NCBI RefSeq assembly: GCF_001645105.1
Contig: NZ_LKEG01000042.1
Location: 124,001-188,000, forward strand
Length of the DNA stretch: 64,000 bases
Direction of reading: 5' to 3'
DNA from: Pseudomonas marginalis
GTDB lineage: Bacteria > Pseudomonadota > Gammaproteobacteria > Pseudomonadales > Pseudomonadaceae
Position 1 is the stretch's first letter. Every line of letters starts with the position of its first letter. Shown here piece by piece: positions 55,216 through 64,000 of this stretch. Both the position numbers and the translations under genes were made by a program. The notes beneath the pieces are model-generated. The model saw nothing but the letters and a program-made list of their open reading frames with translations, had not been told where the DNA came from and ran no database searches.

Positions 55216-57900
55216 ATGAAAAGCCAGCCCGATGTCGCCCGAATGGCGGCCGAGGTAGTGACGCAGTTACCGGTGCCTTCGCGCCTCGGTATGCTGCGTT
55301 TCGAGCGGCTTAATGAGGCAAGCTGGGCCCTTCTTTACCTCGACCCCAATTGCGAACGCCAATTCGGCCTGTCGGCCGTCGAGCTTTGCGCCCTGATCGG
55401 TACGCCATATGCCAGCCTGATGGAGCCCCAGGCGCGCTACGAATTGCACGACACCATCCAGCAGCAACTGGCCCTGAGCCCTCACTATCTGGTGCGCTAC
55501 ACCCTGCACACCAGCGACGGCCCCCTGAGCCTGCTGGAAATGGGCGAAGCCTACAAACAACACAATCGCCACCTGCTGCGCGGCTACCTGATGGTGGTCG
55601 ATGGCCTGTTCAGTGAGATCCCCACCGCCGTTCCCACGGCAGACCTGGAAAACCAGAACAGTCGCCTGCAGATCGCCCTGGAGCTCAACCAGCGCGCCCA
55701 ACAGGAACAGTTGCAGCATCTCGAGCGAGTGCGCGCCCAACAGGCGTTGATCCTGCTGCTGGCCCGACAGCGCTACACCACCCATAACTCGTTGCAAGAA
55801 GCGGCGGAGCTGATCACCCGCAGCGCCTGTGACATCTACCGGATCGACTGCGCCAGCATCTGGAACCTCGAAGGCCAACGCCTGGTACCCATCTCGGCCT
55901 ACCACCGCGACGATCAGCAGCACCACCTGCCCGAATCCATTGACGCAAGCTGCTTCCCGGATTACCTCGAAGCCCTGCACACCAGTCGCGCCATTGACGC
56001 CACCAACGCCTTACGCGATCCGCGTACCCGGGAAATGGCCGAGAAGAAAGACATTCACGCCATGCTCGACGCGAGCATCCGCGTCGATGGCCAGGTAGTC
56101 GGCGTGCTGTGCCTGGAACAAAGCGGCTGCACGCGCGCCTGGCAGGCCGATGAAATTGCCTTTGCCGGCGAACTGGCAGACCAGTTCGCGCAAGTCATCA
56201 ACAACCACAACCGCCGCACCGCCACCAGCGCCCTGCACCTGTTCCAGCGCGCCGTGGAGCAAAGTGCCAACGCCTTTCTGCTGGTCAACTGCGACGGCGT
56301 GGTGGAGTACGTCAACCCGAGCTTCACCGCGATCACCCAGTACAGCGCCGAAGAGGTCCACGGCCACCGCCTGGCCCAGTTGCCGGCACTGGAGAACCTC
56401 AGCGAATTGCTTTTCGACGCACCGTCGAGCCTCGCCAAGAGCAACAGCTGGCAGGGTGAATTCAAGAGCCGGCGCAAGAACCTCGAACCCTACTGGGGCC
56501 AGTTGTCGATTTCCAAGGTGTATGGTGACAACCGAGAGCTGACGCATTACATCGGCATCTACGAAGACATCACCCAAACCAAGCTGGCCCAGCAGCGCAT
56601 CGAGCGCCTGGCCTACACCGACAACCTGACCAACCTGGGCAACCGCCCGGCGTTCATTCGCAACCTCGATGAACGCTTTGCACGTGACAGCGACAGCCCG
56701 ATCAGCCTGTTGCTGGTGGACATCGACAACTTCAAGCGCATCAACGACAGCCTCGGCCACCAGACCGGCGATAAACTGTTGATCAGCCTCGCCCGCCGTT
56801 TGCGCAACAGCCTGAGTACCGGCGGCAGCCTGGCGCGCTTTGCCAGTAACGAGTTTGCGGTGTTGCTCGACGATACCGACTTGGAGACCGGCCAACTGGT
56901 GGCCAGCCAGCTGCTGGCGACCCTCGACAAACCGATGTTCGTCGACAACCAATTGATCAGCGTCACCGGCTCCGTGGGCCTGGCCTGTGCGCCGCTGCAT
57001 GGCCGCGACCCGCAGACCCTGATGCGCAACGCCGGCCTGGCCCTGCACAAGGCCAAGGCCAACGGCAAACACCAGGTACAGGTGTTTACCGAAGCGCTGA
57101 ACGCCGAGGCCAGCTACAAGCTGTTCGTCGAGAACAACCTGCGCCGCGCCCTCACCCAGAACGAATTGGACGTGTTCTACCAGCCCAAGCTGTGCCTGCG
57201 CAGCGGCCGCCTGTTGGGCATGGAAGCACTGTTGCGCTGGAACCATCCGGAAAAGGGCATGATCCGCCCCGACCAATTCATCAGCGTGGCGGAAGAGACT
57301 GGGCTGATCATCCCCATCGGCAAATGGATTGCGCGCCAGGCTTGCCGCATGAGCCGGCAGTTGACCGCCGCAGGCATGGGCAACCTGCAGGTGGCGATCA
57401 ACCTGTCACCCAAGCAGTTCTCCGACCCGGACCTGGTGGCCTCGATTGCCACGATCCTCAAGGAAGAACGGCTGCCGGCCAACCTGCTGGAGCTGGAACT
57501 GACCGAAGGCTTGCTGCTGGAGGCCACAGAAGACACGCGCCTGCAACTCGACCAGCTGAAAAGCTTCGGTCTGACCCTGGCCATGGACGACTTCGGCACC
57601 GGTTACTCGTCGCTGAGCTACTTGAAAAAATTCCCCATCGATATCATCAAGATCGATCGCAGCTTCATCCACGAAATCCCGGATAACCAGGACGACATGG
57701 AAATCACCTCCGCCGTGATCGCCATGGCCCACAACCTCAAGCTCAAGGTCGTGGCCGAAGGCATCGAGACCGCCGAGCAGCTGGCGTTCCTGCGCCGGCA
57801 TCGTTGCGACGTGGGCCAGGGTTACCTGTTCGACCGACCAATCCCCGGCGCAGAGCTGCTGGCGATGCTCAAACGTTACCCGCGCGGGCCAATCGCCTGA
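55216..57900 (+). CDS. dipA: Cyclic-di-GMP phosphodiesterase DipA (PAS-GAF-PAS-GGDEF-EAL)
   Basis: An 894-residue cytosolic signalling protein. Domains in order: PAS (about 25-120), GAF (about 175-330), PAS (about 340-455), GGDEF-like (about 460-625) and EAL (about 640-890). The GGDEF active site reads ASNEF near residue 543, so diguanylate cyclase activity is not expected. The EAL motif MEALLRWNHP and later ELELTEGLLLEAT, AMDDFGTGYSSLSYLKKFPIDIIKIDRSFI and KVVAEGIET are complete, predicting an active phosphodiesterase. In P. aeruginosa DipA at this position promotes biofilm dispersal. No signal peptide or membrane helix is seen. Confidence 0.93.
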   Translation: MKSQPDVARMAAEVVTQLPVPSRLGMLRFERLNEASWALLYLDPNCERQFGLSAVELCALIGTPYASLMEPQARYELHDTIQQQLALSPHYLVRYTLHTSDGPLSLLEMGEAYKQHNRHLLRGYLMVVDGLFSEIPTAVPTADLENQNSRLQIALELNQRAQQEQLQHLERVRAQQALILLLARQRYTTHNSLQEAAELITRSACDIYRIDCASIWNLEGQRLVPISAYHRDDQQHHLPESIDASCFPDYLEALHTSRAIDATNALRDPRTREMAEKKDIHAMLDASIRVDGQVVGVLCLEQSGCTRAWQADEIAFAGELADQFAQVINNHNRRTATSALHLFQRAVEQSANAFLLVNCDGVVEYVNPSFTAITQYSAEEVHGHRLAQLPALENLSELLFDAPSSLAKSNSWQGEFKSRRKNLEPYWGQLSISKVYGDNRELTHYIGIYEDITQTKLAQQRIERLAYTDNLTNLGNRPAFIRNLDERFARDSDSPISLLLVDIDNFKRINDSLGHQTGDKLLISLARRLRNSLSTGGSLARFASNEFAVLLDDTDLETGQLVASQLLATLDKPMFVDNQLISVTGSVGLACAPLHGRDPQTLMRNAGLALHKAKANGKHQVQVFTEALNAEASYKLFVENNLRRALTQNELDVFYQPKLCLRSGRLLGMEALLRWNHPEKGMIRPDQFISVAEETGLIIPIGKWIARQACRMSRQLTAAGMGNLQVAINLSPKQFSDPDLVASIATILKEERLPANLLELELTEGLLLEATEDTRLQLDQLKSFGLTLAMDDFGTGYSSLSYLKKFPIDIIKIDRSFIHEIPDNQDDMEITSAVIAMAHNLKLKVVAEGIETAEQLAFLRRHRCDVGQGYLFDRPIPGAELLAMLKRYPRGPIA

Positions 57901-57973
57901 CAGCGTCGTAACACTCGGGCACACTGGCGGTCTGAATCTTTACTGCTAACTCAACCTGACGAGAGGACTGATC

Positions 57974-58621
57974 ATGGTCTTGCGCTCGGAAATTCTGGTG
58001 AACAAAAACGTGCTGCCTACTCAAGAACAAGCTCTGCCTGGTCGTGAAACCCCAATGGCGCTGCCAGAGACGCACTTCGTCAACGGCAACCCGCTGCTGG
58101 GTCCGTTCCTTGATGACGTCGGCTTTGCAATCTTCGGCCTAGGTTGTTTCTGGGGCGCCGAGCGCAAGTTCTGGCAACGCGACGGCGTGGTCAGCACCGT
58201 GGTCGGTTACGCCGGCGGCTATACGCCGAACCCGACCTATGAAGAAGTCTGCTCGGGCCTGACCGGCCACAGCGAAGTGGTGCTGGTGGTGTATGACCAG
58301 GCCAAGGTGACATACGAAGACCTGCTGAAAATGTTCTGGGAACTGCACAACCCGACCCAGGGCATGCGCCAGGGCAACGACATCGGCAGCCAGTACCGTT
58401 CGGTGATCTATGCGACCACCCCGGAGCAACTGGCGGCGGCAAAGGCCAGTGCCGAGGCTTATCAAGGTGAATTGACCAAGGCCGGCCTGGGTGTGATTAC
58501 CACAGAGATCGAAGAGGCGCCGACGGTGTACTTCGCCGAGACCTATCACCAGCAGTACCTGGCGAAGAATCCGCAGGGCTATTGCGGGATCGGCGGCACG
58601 GGCGTGACCTGCCCAATCTGA
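57974..58621 (+). CDS. msrA: Peptide-methionine (S)-S-oxide reductase MsrA
   Basis: Repairs methionine-S-sulfoxide in proteins using thioredoxin; 215 residues. The catalytic motif is [14 protein letters not shown] (Cys58), followed by [37 protein letters not shown] and [13 protein letters not shown], all signature regions. The resolving cysteine lies at the end ([11 protein letters not shown]). The N-terminal extension of about 50 residues is usual for this MsrA type. A GAGAGG site precedes the ATG. It is convergent with rlmJ, with a REPIN between. Confidence 0.97.
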   Translation: MVLRSEILVNKNVLPTQEQALPGRETPMALPETHFVNGNPLLGPFLDDVGFAIFGLGCFWGAERKFWQRDGVVSTVVGYAGGYTPNPTYEEVCSGLTGHSEVVLVVYDQAKVTYEDLLKMFWELHNPTQGMRQGNDIGSQYRSVIYATTPEQLAAAKASAEAYQGELTKAGLGVITTEIEEAPTVYFAETYHQQYLAKNPQGYCGIGGTGVTCPI

Positions 58622-58646
58622 CGCTATACCCAGACGAACAGGGTTA

Positions 58647-58760
58647 TGTAGTGAGCGGGCTTGCCCCGCGCTGGGTTGCGAAGCAGCCCCAACACCTCAC
58701 ACTGCGGTTTACCTGAAGGGCTGCTACGCAGCCCAGCGCGGGGCAAGCCCGCTCACTACA
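58647..58760. repeat. REPIN, group II type
   Basis: Exact group II word GTGAGCGGGCTTGCCCCGCG at 58651-58670 and its exact reverse complement at 58737-58756, with inner GGGTTGCGAAGCAGCCC/GGGCTGCTACGCAGCCC hairpins. It fills the gap between converging msrA and rlmJ and ends one base before the rlmJ stop codon, so it probably doubles as a terminator. Confidence 0.93.
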
Positions 58761-58761
58761 G

Positions 58762-59598
58762 TTATTCAGCGATCAGCCAATCCATTTGCCACCCACCCTG
58801 GGTCTGGCCAAGCTTCTTGGACAACCACGGCAGCAGCTCACGCAGTTCCTCTTCCAGACCCCACGGCGGGTTGGCGATCGCCAGGCCCGAGCCGGTCAGG
58901 GTGTTGGGGGTGTCCAGCGGGTGCACCAGCAATTCCACACGCAACAACTTTGGTGCACCGGTGCCGGCCAGGTCCTGGTAGAAACGGCGCAGCATGCGCT
59001 GGTCCTTGACCGGGTACCAGATGGCCGCGACGGTCTGGCGCATGCGGCCCACGGCTTCCTTGAGGGATGCGGCGCAGCGTTGCATTTCGTCGAGCTTCTC
59101 GAACGGCGGATCGATCAGCATCAACGCGCGCTTTTCCGGCACCGGCAGCAAGGCACGCGGCACATGCCAGCCTTCGCCCAGGTGCACTTTGACGCGGCGA
59201 TCACCCTTCATGTTGTCCTTGAGCAGCACGCCGTCTTCCGGGTGCTTTTCATTGAGCAGCACTCGGTCCTGGGGCCGCGTCAGGCGTCGCGCCAGCTCCG
59301 GCGAACCGGGGTAGTAGCGCAACTCGCCATCCGGGTTCATCTCATGCAGCACGCGCATGTAGTCGGCGGTCAGCGGCGGCAGGTCGCTTTCGCCCCACAG
59401 GCGGGCGATGCCTTCCAGGTACTCACCGGTGCGGTTGGCCTGGTCGCCCTGCAGGTCGTACAGGCCAATGCCGGCGTGGGTGTCGAGGTAGGCGAACGGC
59501 TGCTCCTTGCGCGACATCAGGGCGATGAGACGGGTCAAGGTCAGGTGTTTGAAGACATCGGCATGGTTGCCGGCGTGAAAGGCGTGACGATAATTCAT
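58762..59598 (-). CDS. rlmJ: 23S rRNA A2030 N6-methyltransferase RlmJ
   Basis: Methylates adenine 2030 of 23S rRNA; 278 residues. The family N-terminus MNYRHAFHAGNHADVFKHLTLTRLIALM and FAYLDTHAGIGLYDL form the SAM site, and MLIDPPFEKLDEM carries the catalytic D-P-P-F motif. The C-terminus (ANPPWGLEEELRELLPWLSKKL) also matches. A GAGCAACC sequence precedes the ATG. It is divergent from metY, with 173 bases between. Confidence 0.94.
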   Translation of the reverse strand: MNYRHAFHAGNHADVFKHLTLTRLIALMSRKEQPFAYLDTHAGIGLYDLQGDQANRTGEYLEGIARLWGESDLPPLTADYMRVLHEMNPDGELRYYPGSPELARRLTRPQDRVLLNEKHPEDGVLLKDNMKGDRRVKVHLGEGWHVPRALLPVPEKRALMLIDPPFEKLDEMQRCAASLKEAVGRMRQTVAAIWYPVKDQRMLRRFYQDLAGTGAPKLLRVELLVHPLDTPNTLTGSGLAIANPPWGLEEELRELLPWLSKKLGQTQGGWQMDWLIAE

Positions 59599-59771
59599 GG
59601 TTGCTCCTGCGCAGGGGGCGAAGTTTACCTTTTACGCAGGCTCAAGTGCAGGGCGGCGTGCCGGGCGGTGCTTATGTCGAAAAGGCAGGCTTACGACTGA
59701 AAAAAATCTAAATGCCGGCGCCGAGGCGGATTTATTGTGGCGATCCACCATCCAGGGAGGTCAGTAACCCC

Positions 59772-61049
59772 ATGAAAGACGCCACCATCGCGCTGCACCA
59801 CGGCTTCAAGTCGGACCCGACCACCAAGGCCGTCGCCGTGCCGATCTACCAGAACGTCGCGTTCGAATTCGACAACGCCCAGCACGGCGCCGACCTGTTC
59901 AACCTGGACGTGCCTGGCAACATCTACACGCGGATCATGAACCCCACCAATGACGTGCTGGAGCAGCGCATCGCCGCGCTCGAGGGCGGTATCGCAGGCC
60001 TGGCGGTATCGGCGGGCAGCGCGGCCATCCACTACGCGATCCAGACCCTCACCCGGGCGGGCGACAATATCGTCACCACCCCGCAGCTCTACGGCGGCAC
60101 CTACACCTTGTTCGCGCACTTGCTGCCGAGCTTCGGCGTCGATGTGCGTTTCGCCCGTGATGACTCTGCCGCCGCCATCGCGGAACTGATCGACGACAAT
60201 ACCAAGTTGGTGTATTGCGAAAGCATCGGCAACCCCGCGGGCAATATCATCGACATCGAAGCCCTGGCCAACGTCGCCCACGCCCGCGGCGTACCGCTGG
60301 TGGTGGATAACACCGTGGCCACGCCAATCCTGTGCAAGCCAATCCAGTTCGGTGCCGATATCGTGGTGCACTCGGTCACCAAATACATCGGCGGCCATGG
60401 CAACTCCCTGGGCGGCGTGATCGTCGACAGCGGCACCTTCCCCTGGACCGATTACCCGGACAAATTCCCCGGCCTCAACAACCCAGAGCCCGCTTACCAC
60501 GGCGTGGTCTACACCGAAAAATTCGGCCCTGCCGCTTTCATCGCCCGCGCTCGCACCGTGCCGCTGCGCAATACCGGCGCGGCGCTGGCACCGATGAATG
60601 CCTTCCTGCTGTTGCAAGGTCTGGAAACCCTGGCCCTGCGCATGGAGCGCCATACCGAAAACGCCTTGAAAGTCGCGCAGTTCCTGCAAGGGCATGCCGA
60701 TGTGGCGTGGGTCAGCTACGCCGGCCTGCCGGATCATCCGCACCACGCACTGGCGCAGAAATACCTGCAGGGCAAACCGTCAGCGATCCTGTCCTTTGGT
60801 CTGAAGGGTGGCTACGACGCCGGTGTACGCTTCTATGACGCACTGCAAATCTTCAAGCGTCTGGTGAACATCGGCGATGCCAAATCCCTGGCCTGCCACC
60901 CCGCCTCCACCACCCACCGGCAGATGAACGAGCAGGAACAAGCCAAGGCCGGCGTAAAGCCGGAGATGATTCGCCTGTCGGTCGGCATTGAGGCGATTGA
61001 AGACCTGCTCGAAGACCTGCAGCAGGCGCTGGGTTCAACTCAGCTCTGA
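59772..61049 (+). CDS. metY: O-acetylhomoserine sulfhydrylase (MetY type)
   Basis: PLP enzyme of the Cys/Met metabolism family that makes homocysteine from O-acetylhomoserine and sulfide; 425 residues. SAGSAAIHYAIQTL binds the PLP phosphate, VVDNTVATP stacks the ring, and HSVTKYIGGHGNSLGG carries the Schiff-base lysine (Lys204). FPGLNNPEPAYHGVVY and the long form typical of MetY support this over MetZ or MetB. I chose ATG at 59772 (MKDATIALHHGFKSD), with GGGAGG upstream; an opening from 59712 is less likely. The 3' end overlaps the DUF4123 gene on the other strand by 15 bases. Confidence 0.93.
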   Translation: MKDATIALHHGFKSDPTTKAVAVPIYQNVAFEFDNAQHGADLFNLDVPGNIYTRIMNPTNDVLEQRIAALEGGIAGLAVSAGSAAIHYAIQTLTRAGDNIVTTPQLYGGTYTLFAHLLPSFGVDVRFARDDSAAAIAELIDDNTKLVYCESIGNPAGNIIDIEALANVAHARGVPLVVDNTVATPILCKPIQFGADIVVHSVTKYIGGHGNSLGGVIVDSGTFPWTDYPDKFPGLNNPEPAYHGVVYTEKFGPAAFIARARTVPLRNTGAALAPMNAFLLLQGLETLALRMERHTENALKVAQFLQGHADVAWVSYAGLPDHPHHALAQKYLQGKPSAILSFGLKGGYDAGVRFYDALQIFKRLVNIGDAKSLACHPASTTHRQMNEQEQAKAGVKPEMIRLSVGIEAIEDLLEDLQQALGSTQL

Positions 61050-61724
61050 GGCCAGGTAGTCGGCCAGCGCCTGATAGCGGGTATCCGCACTGCGCGCGAA
61101 GTAGGCGACCTTGTGCTGCAAGGTCGTCGGCGCAAAGGCCGTGTAGAGGTCGGGTCGTTGCTCTTCGAGCCATTGCAACAGGTTGTGGATAAGGGTGTGT
61201 GGCGATTGCTCGGCCAGGTGCTCCAATAACGCTGATGGCACTCGCCACCATGGGCTGTCCTTGGCCGCAGTGAGCGGGCCCGTCGCGCCCGCCAGCGACT
61301 GGCCATTGATCAGGTAGCGCTGGAAAACCGGCAATATCTCATCTCCTCGCTGCTGAATGATCGGCAGAAACTGCGCCCCATCCCAAAAGCGCAAAAACAC
61401 CTCCTGGCCATCCGGCAGGAACACCTTGGTCAGGCTTTGCAGGTGTGCAATCACGCTTTCCAGCGGGCTGGACGATACGGCCAGCCAGCCCCAATCCGTA
61501 GCATCAGTGGAAGCGGCCCACTCAAGGAATGGGCTGTCCGGTTCGACGACAGCCACATAGGGCATGACCTCCGCCCACGTCGCATAGGCCGTGCCGGCCC
61601 ACACGGATTGTGGCGAGGTTCCGGCGGCCAGCGCTCGCCAAGCCTCCAGGGGCTTGGCGTCACTGGCAGCGCCCATGACCGCGAAGATCTGTTCACCCGC
61701 ACGCAAGGGTTTAAGCATCGGCAT
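61035..61724 (-). CDS. DUF4123 type VI secretion adaptor (TAP/TEC chaperone)
   Basis: A 229-residue protein of the DUF4123 family, adaptors that load toxic effectors onto VgrG spikes. Conserved parts are YVAVVEPDSPFLEWA, WGWLAVSSSPLESVIAHLQSLTKVFLPDGQEVFLRFWDGAQFLPII. The ATG at 61724 is preceded by AAAGGA, which overlaps the vgrG stop, so translation is coupled to vgrG; the gap is nine bases. The effector gene expected next is absent: the gene ends inside the 3' end of metY. The cargo, if any, must be encoded elsewhere. Confidence 0.88.
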   Translation of the reverse strand: MPMLKPLRAGEQIFAVMGAASDAKPLEAWRALAAGTSPQSVWAGTAYATWAEVMPYVAVVEPDSPFLEWAASTDATDWGWLAVSSSPLESVIAHLQSLTKVFLPDGQEVFLRFWDGAQFLPIIQQRGDEILPVFQRYLINGQSLAGATGPLTAAKDSPWWRVPSALLEHLAEQSPHTLIHNLLQWLEEQRPDLYTAFAPTTLQHKVAYFARSADTRYQALADYLASELS

Positions 61725-61733
61725 ACAGTCCTT

Positions 61734-63758
61734 TTAAGGTTGGGGTGCATTGCTGTGTCGGGGGAGATCGCACTGGCCGTTCTTGCAGCGCTCACACTCT
61801 TCGCAAAACGGTGCGCTGCGCTTGAAACTGGCCACTTGCACACGGCTCAGCGGCGCCGGAATCACGGCCAGTAACGTCTCTTTCACGCCAGGCATCAACG
61901 GTGCGGCCGCCGGAGCGGGCGAGCTGCCAAGCTGGATCGGCACACTGCTGAAAATCCCACCGGCCGACAGCGTGATCGACTGCCCACCCGCCTGGATCGT
62001 GACAGTCGCGCCCGCATCAATGACGACGCTTTGCCCTGCCCCTATCTGAATAGTCCGCTCGGCGCGCACCTGCTGCGAACCGGCGACCACCACGTGATCA
62101 TCCTGCTTGAGCTGCGTCAGGCGATTGCCGTGGGTAATGCGCTGCTCTTCACCGCGCAACTCATGGTGCGACTCGCCACCCACGGTGATACGACGCCCGT
62201 TATCGACCTGCACCTGTTGATCATGCAGTACATGCTGTGTCCAATCCCGCTGGGCGCGCAGGTAGATTTCCTCGGCGCCCTTGCGGTCCTCGATACGTAG
62301 CTCGTTGTAGCCACCGCCGCCCGGGCTGCTCTGGCTGCGCAAGATACTGCGGGTCTTGTCCGCCGGCAGGTCGAGGGGCACCTGGGTCGCCGCGTTGGGC
62401 AAACAGCCCATCACCAACGGCATGTCCATGTCGCCATTGACGAAACCCACCAGCACTTCCATGCCGACGCGCGGGATCAGCACCGAACCATAGCGATCAT
62501 GCGCCCACCCACTGGCAACCCTCAGCCAGCAACTGGAATGGTCGTTATGTTCACCGGCACGGTCCCAGGCCAGTTGCACCTTGACCCGGCCGTACTCATC
62601 GCAATGGATTTCACTGTCGGCGGGGCCGGTCACCACGGCATGTTGATAACCCGAGATCACTGGGCGCGCATGCTCGTCCAGAGACGGGCGGAAAATCACG
62701 TCCCACGGCGCGGCGACAAAATGGTTGCGATAACCCTGGCGAAAGTCCCCACCGGCGACCTCGGTTACAGCCTCTTCCAGGACTTGCGGTTGTTTACCCT
62801 CGTGGGTCACGTGTGTCGCCAACCACAGGCCATTCCACTCTCCCCGTGGGTGGGCCGCCAGCCTGAGGAACCTGCCGCCGGCCAATGCCGGTTCATCACC
62901 GTTGCCATGGGCGATGCGGTAATCACTGCGATGACGCTCCAGGCTTCGCTGCGCAAGGTATTTGCCATGGGCGCGGTCGCTGAAATGACCGGGGTAATCC
63001 TGCGTTTCAAGCGTCGGAAGCTGCTCGCCAGAGACCGCGCTTTCCAGGCCCAGGTTCGGCTTGCGAAAGTCGTAATCGCGCAGGTTCACGGCCGTGGTGC
63101 GGGTCTGCACCTGCACCGCAAACCGCTTGATTGCCGGGGTATCCGCCACCATCCCGGAACCGGGGGTGTAAGGCGTGGGCTGTTCGGGCTGGGCAAAGAC
63201 CGTCTGGTCATCCCCAAACACCAGCAAATGCCCCTCGGCCGAATGCTGGAAGTGATAGTGAATGCCCAACTCCGCGCACAGCCGCTGAATGAACGCCAGG
63301 TCAGTCTCGCCAAACTGCACACAATACTCGCGCTCGGGGTAGGCACCGCTGAGCCGGAATTCGAAGCGGTCACTCTGGATGCCCTGCCCCTCCAGTACCT
63401 GCGCAACAATCTGCGGCACCGTCTTGTGCTGGAAAATGCGCTGGTGGCTGCTGTGCGCCAGATAGGCCAGCTGCGGCACAAGCGTCAGCTGATAACGCGT
63501 CAGGCGCCGTCCGGAATCGCCCTGCGCCACCCGGTAGACCAGCCCATGAACACCATGGCCCTGATCATCGAACCCGAGATACACCTGGCGATGCAGCAAG
63601 CCTTCCAGGTCGAGATCGGGCTGTTCGCTGACCAACTCGAGATCAAAATGGTAAGGCTGGCTGATGGATTCACGGCCCGTAAACTCCAACACCTTGAGTT
63701 CACTGGGCTCACCGTCGAGGGACAGGGTAAAGGCACTTTGATTGGCAGGAGCGAACAT
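61734..63758 (-). CDS. vgrG: Type VI secretion spike protein VgrG (TssI)
   Basis: A 674-residue VgrG that trimerises into the membrane-piercing tip of the type VI secretion tube. The gp27-like base begins SAFTLSLDGEPSELKVLEFTGRESISQPYHFDLELVS and has YCVQFGETDLAFIQRLCAELGIHYHF. The gp5-like OB fold shows EIHCDEYGRVKVQLAWDRAGEHNDHSSCWLRVASGWAHDRYGSVLIPRVGMEVLVGFVNGDMD. A beta-helical needle (QVRAERTIQIGAGQSVVIDAGATVTIQAGGQSITLS) follows. After it comes a proline/alanine-rich stretch and a cysteine-rich end (FCEECERCKNGQCDLP) instead of a recognisable toxin domain. Confidence 0.94.
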   Translation of the reverse strand: MFAPANQSAFTLSLDGEPSELKVLEFTGRESISQPYHFDLELVSEQPDLDLEGLLHRQVYLGFDDQGHGVHGLVYRVAQGDSGRRLTRYQLTLVPQLAYLAHSSHQRIFQHKTVPQIVAQVLEGQGIQSDRFEFRLSGAYPEREYCVQFGETDLAFIQRLCAELGIHYHFQHSAEGHLLVFGDDQTVFAQPEQPTPYTPGSGMVADTPAIKRFAVQVQTRTTAVNLRDYDFRKPNLGLESAVSGEQLPTLETQDYPGHFSDRAHGKYLAQRSLERHRSDYRIAHGNGDEPALAGGRFLRLAAHPRGEWNGLWLATHVTHEGKQPQVLEEAVTEVAGGDFRQGYRNHFVAAPWDVIFRPSLDEHARPVISGYQHAVVTGPADSEIHCDEYGRVKVQLAWDRAGEHNDHSSCWLRVASGWAHDRYGSVLIPRVGMEVLVGFVNGDMDMPLVMGCLPNAATQVPLDLPADKTRSILRSQSSPGGGGYNELRIEDRKGAEEIYLRAQRDWTQHVLHDQQVQVDNGRRITVGGESHHELRGEEQRITHGNRLTQLKQDDHVVVAGSQQVRAERTIQIGAGQSVVIDAGATVTIQAGGQSITLSAGGIFSSVPIQLGSSPAPAAAPLMPGVKETLLAVIPAPLSRVQVASFKRSAPFCEECERCKNGQCDLPRHSNAPQP

Positions 63759-64000
63759 CCGGTGTTTCTCTGCGAGGGGTGGGGGGCTGATTTTGCATCA
63801 GCGCTCTACCGAACTGATCACGCTGCAACAAAATCAGTAAATCCTTACGTCAGGGCTTTGCTTTTCCTCGCTTCACTTTCACCTGGATTTTCAGCATAAA
63901 ACACAGGCGTCTGACGGAAGCCTGTCGCTACTGCGTAGCTCTTTTCCCAAAGTCGAAAAACCACCTGAATTTCACTCGTCACACTCACGACGCGCTCCCG

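Noticed and set aside
63845..64000. Possible 3' end of a minus-strand gene upstream of vgrG (51 codons open to the window edge)
   Set aside because: No recognisable sequence and third-position G/C is unlike the neighbours; too short to support without the adjoining DNA.

Overview
This window is chromosomal DNA from a fluorescent Pseudomonas, most likely of the P. fluorescens group. Gene order follows the P. aeruginosa PA4964-PA5025 region closely: parC, parE, cpdA, nudF, thiC, tolC, waaA, hldE, msbA, waaL, dnpA, mig-14, waaP/G/C/F, glnE, aceEF, dipA, msrA, metY. The intergenic palindromes carry the core words of the three REPIN groups known from P. fluorescens SBW25. Coding sequences are GC-rich with strong third-position G/C. 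No rRNA, tRNA, insertion sequence, CRISPR array or origin was seen.

Layout. (1) 1-6.5 kb, minus strand: nudF, a DUF1249 (yqiB-like) gene, cpdA, yqiA, parE, a phytase/esterase-like secreted protein and the 5' part of parC. The order nudF-yqiB-cpdA-yqiA-parE is the same as in E. coli. (2) 6.7-15 kb: a DUF3298 lipoprotein, the thiamine unit (TPP riboswitch, thiC, a REPIN, cytX), tolC, waaA and a LysR regulator. (3) 15-18.5 kb, plus strand: an SMR transporter, then an FAD oxidoreductase, an aldo/keto reductase and a Nudix-like protein as a compact unit. (4) 18.5-31.6 kb: LPS outer-core functions: a sugar-nucleotide epimerase, hldE, msbA, a WaaL-type ligase fused to a kinase-like domain, two glycosyltransferases, dnpA, mig-14 and a carbamoyltransferase. 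(5) 31.6-40.2 kb: an apparently inserted accessory block inside the LPS region: a gene remnant, a YncD/PqqU-like TonB receptor, an unknown lipoprotein and a ribose-type ABC importer. (6) 40.3-50.2 kb: the tightly overlapping LPS inner-core operon waaF-waaC-waaG-waaP-wapP-wapQ-(double kinase), downstream of glnE. (7) 50.2-59.6 kb: aceE-aceF behind two matching operator-like palindromes, dipA, msrA and rlmJ. (8) 59.7-64 kb: metY, convergent with a type VI secretion vgrG-DUF4123 pair.

How the genes work together. Most of the centre builds and exports lipopolysaccharide. WaaA adds Kdo, HldE makes the ADP-heptose precursor, WaaC and WaaF add heptoses, WaaG adds the next sugar, and WaaP and WapP phosphorylate heptose. 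The carbamoyltransferase and further glycosyltransferases decorate the core, MsbA flips it, and WaaL attaches O-antigen. DnpA and Mig-14 link this surface chemistry to antibiotic and peptide tolerance. The rest is housekeeping: chromosome decatenation, thiamine synthesis, pyruvate dehydrogenase, nitrogen regulation by GlnE and second-messenger turnover by CpdA and DipA.

No clearly new system such as a defence island is visible. The best leads are the twin GntR-type operators before aceE, the WaaL-kinase fusion and other kinases lacking the catalytic aspartate, the REPIN array carrying in-frame fossils of a neighbouring gene's tail, the accessory uptake block with its unknown lipoprotein, and the vgrG-DUF4123 pair with no effector gene after it.
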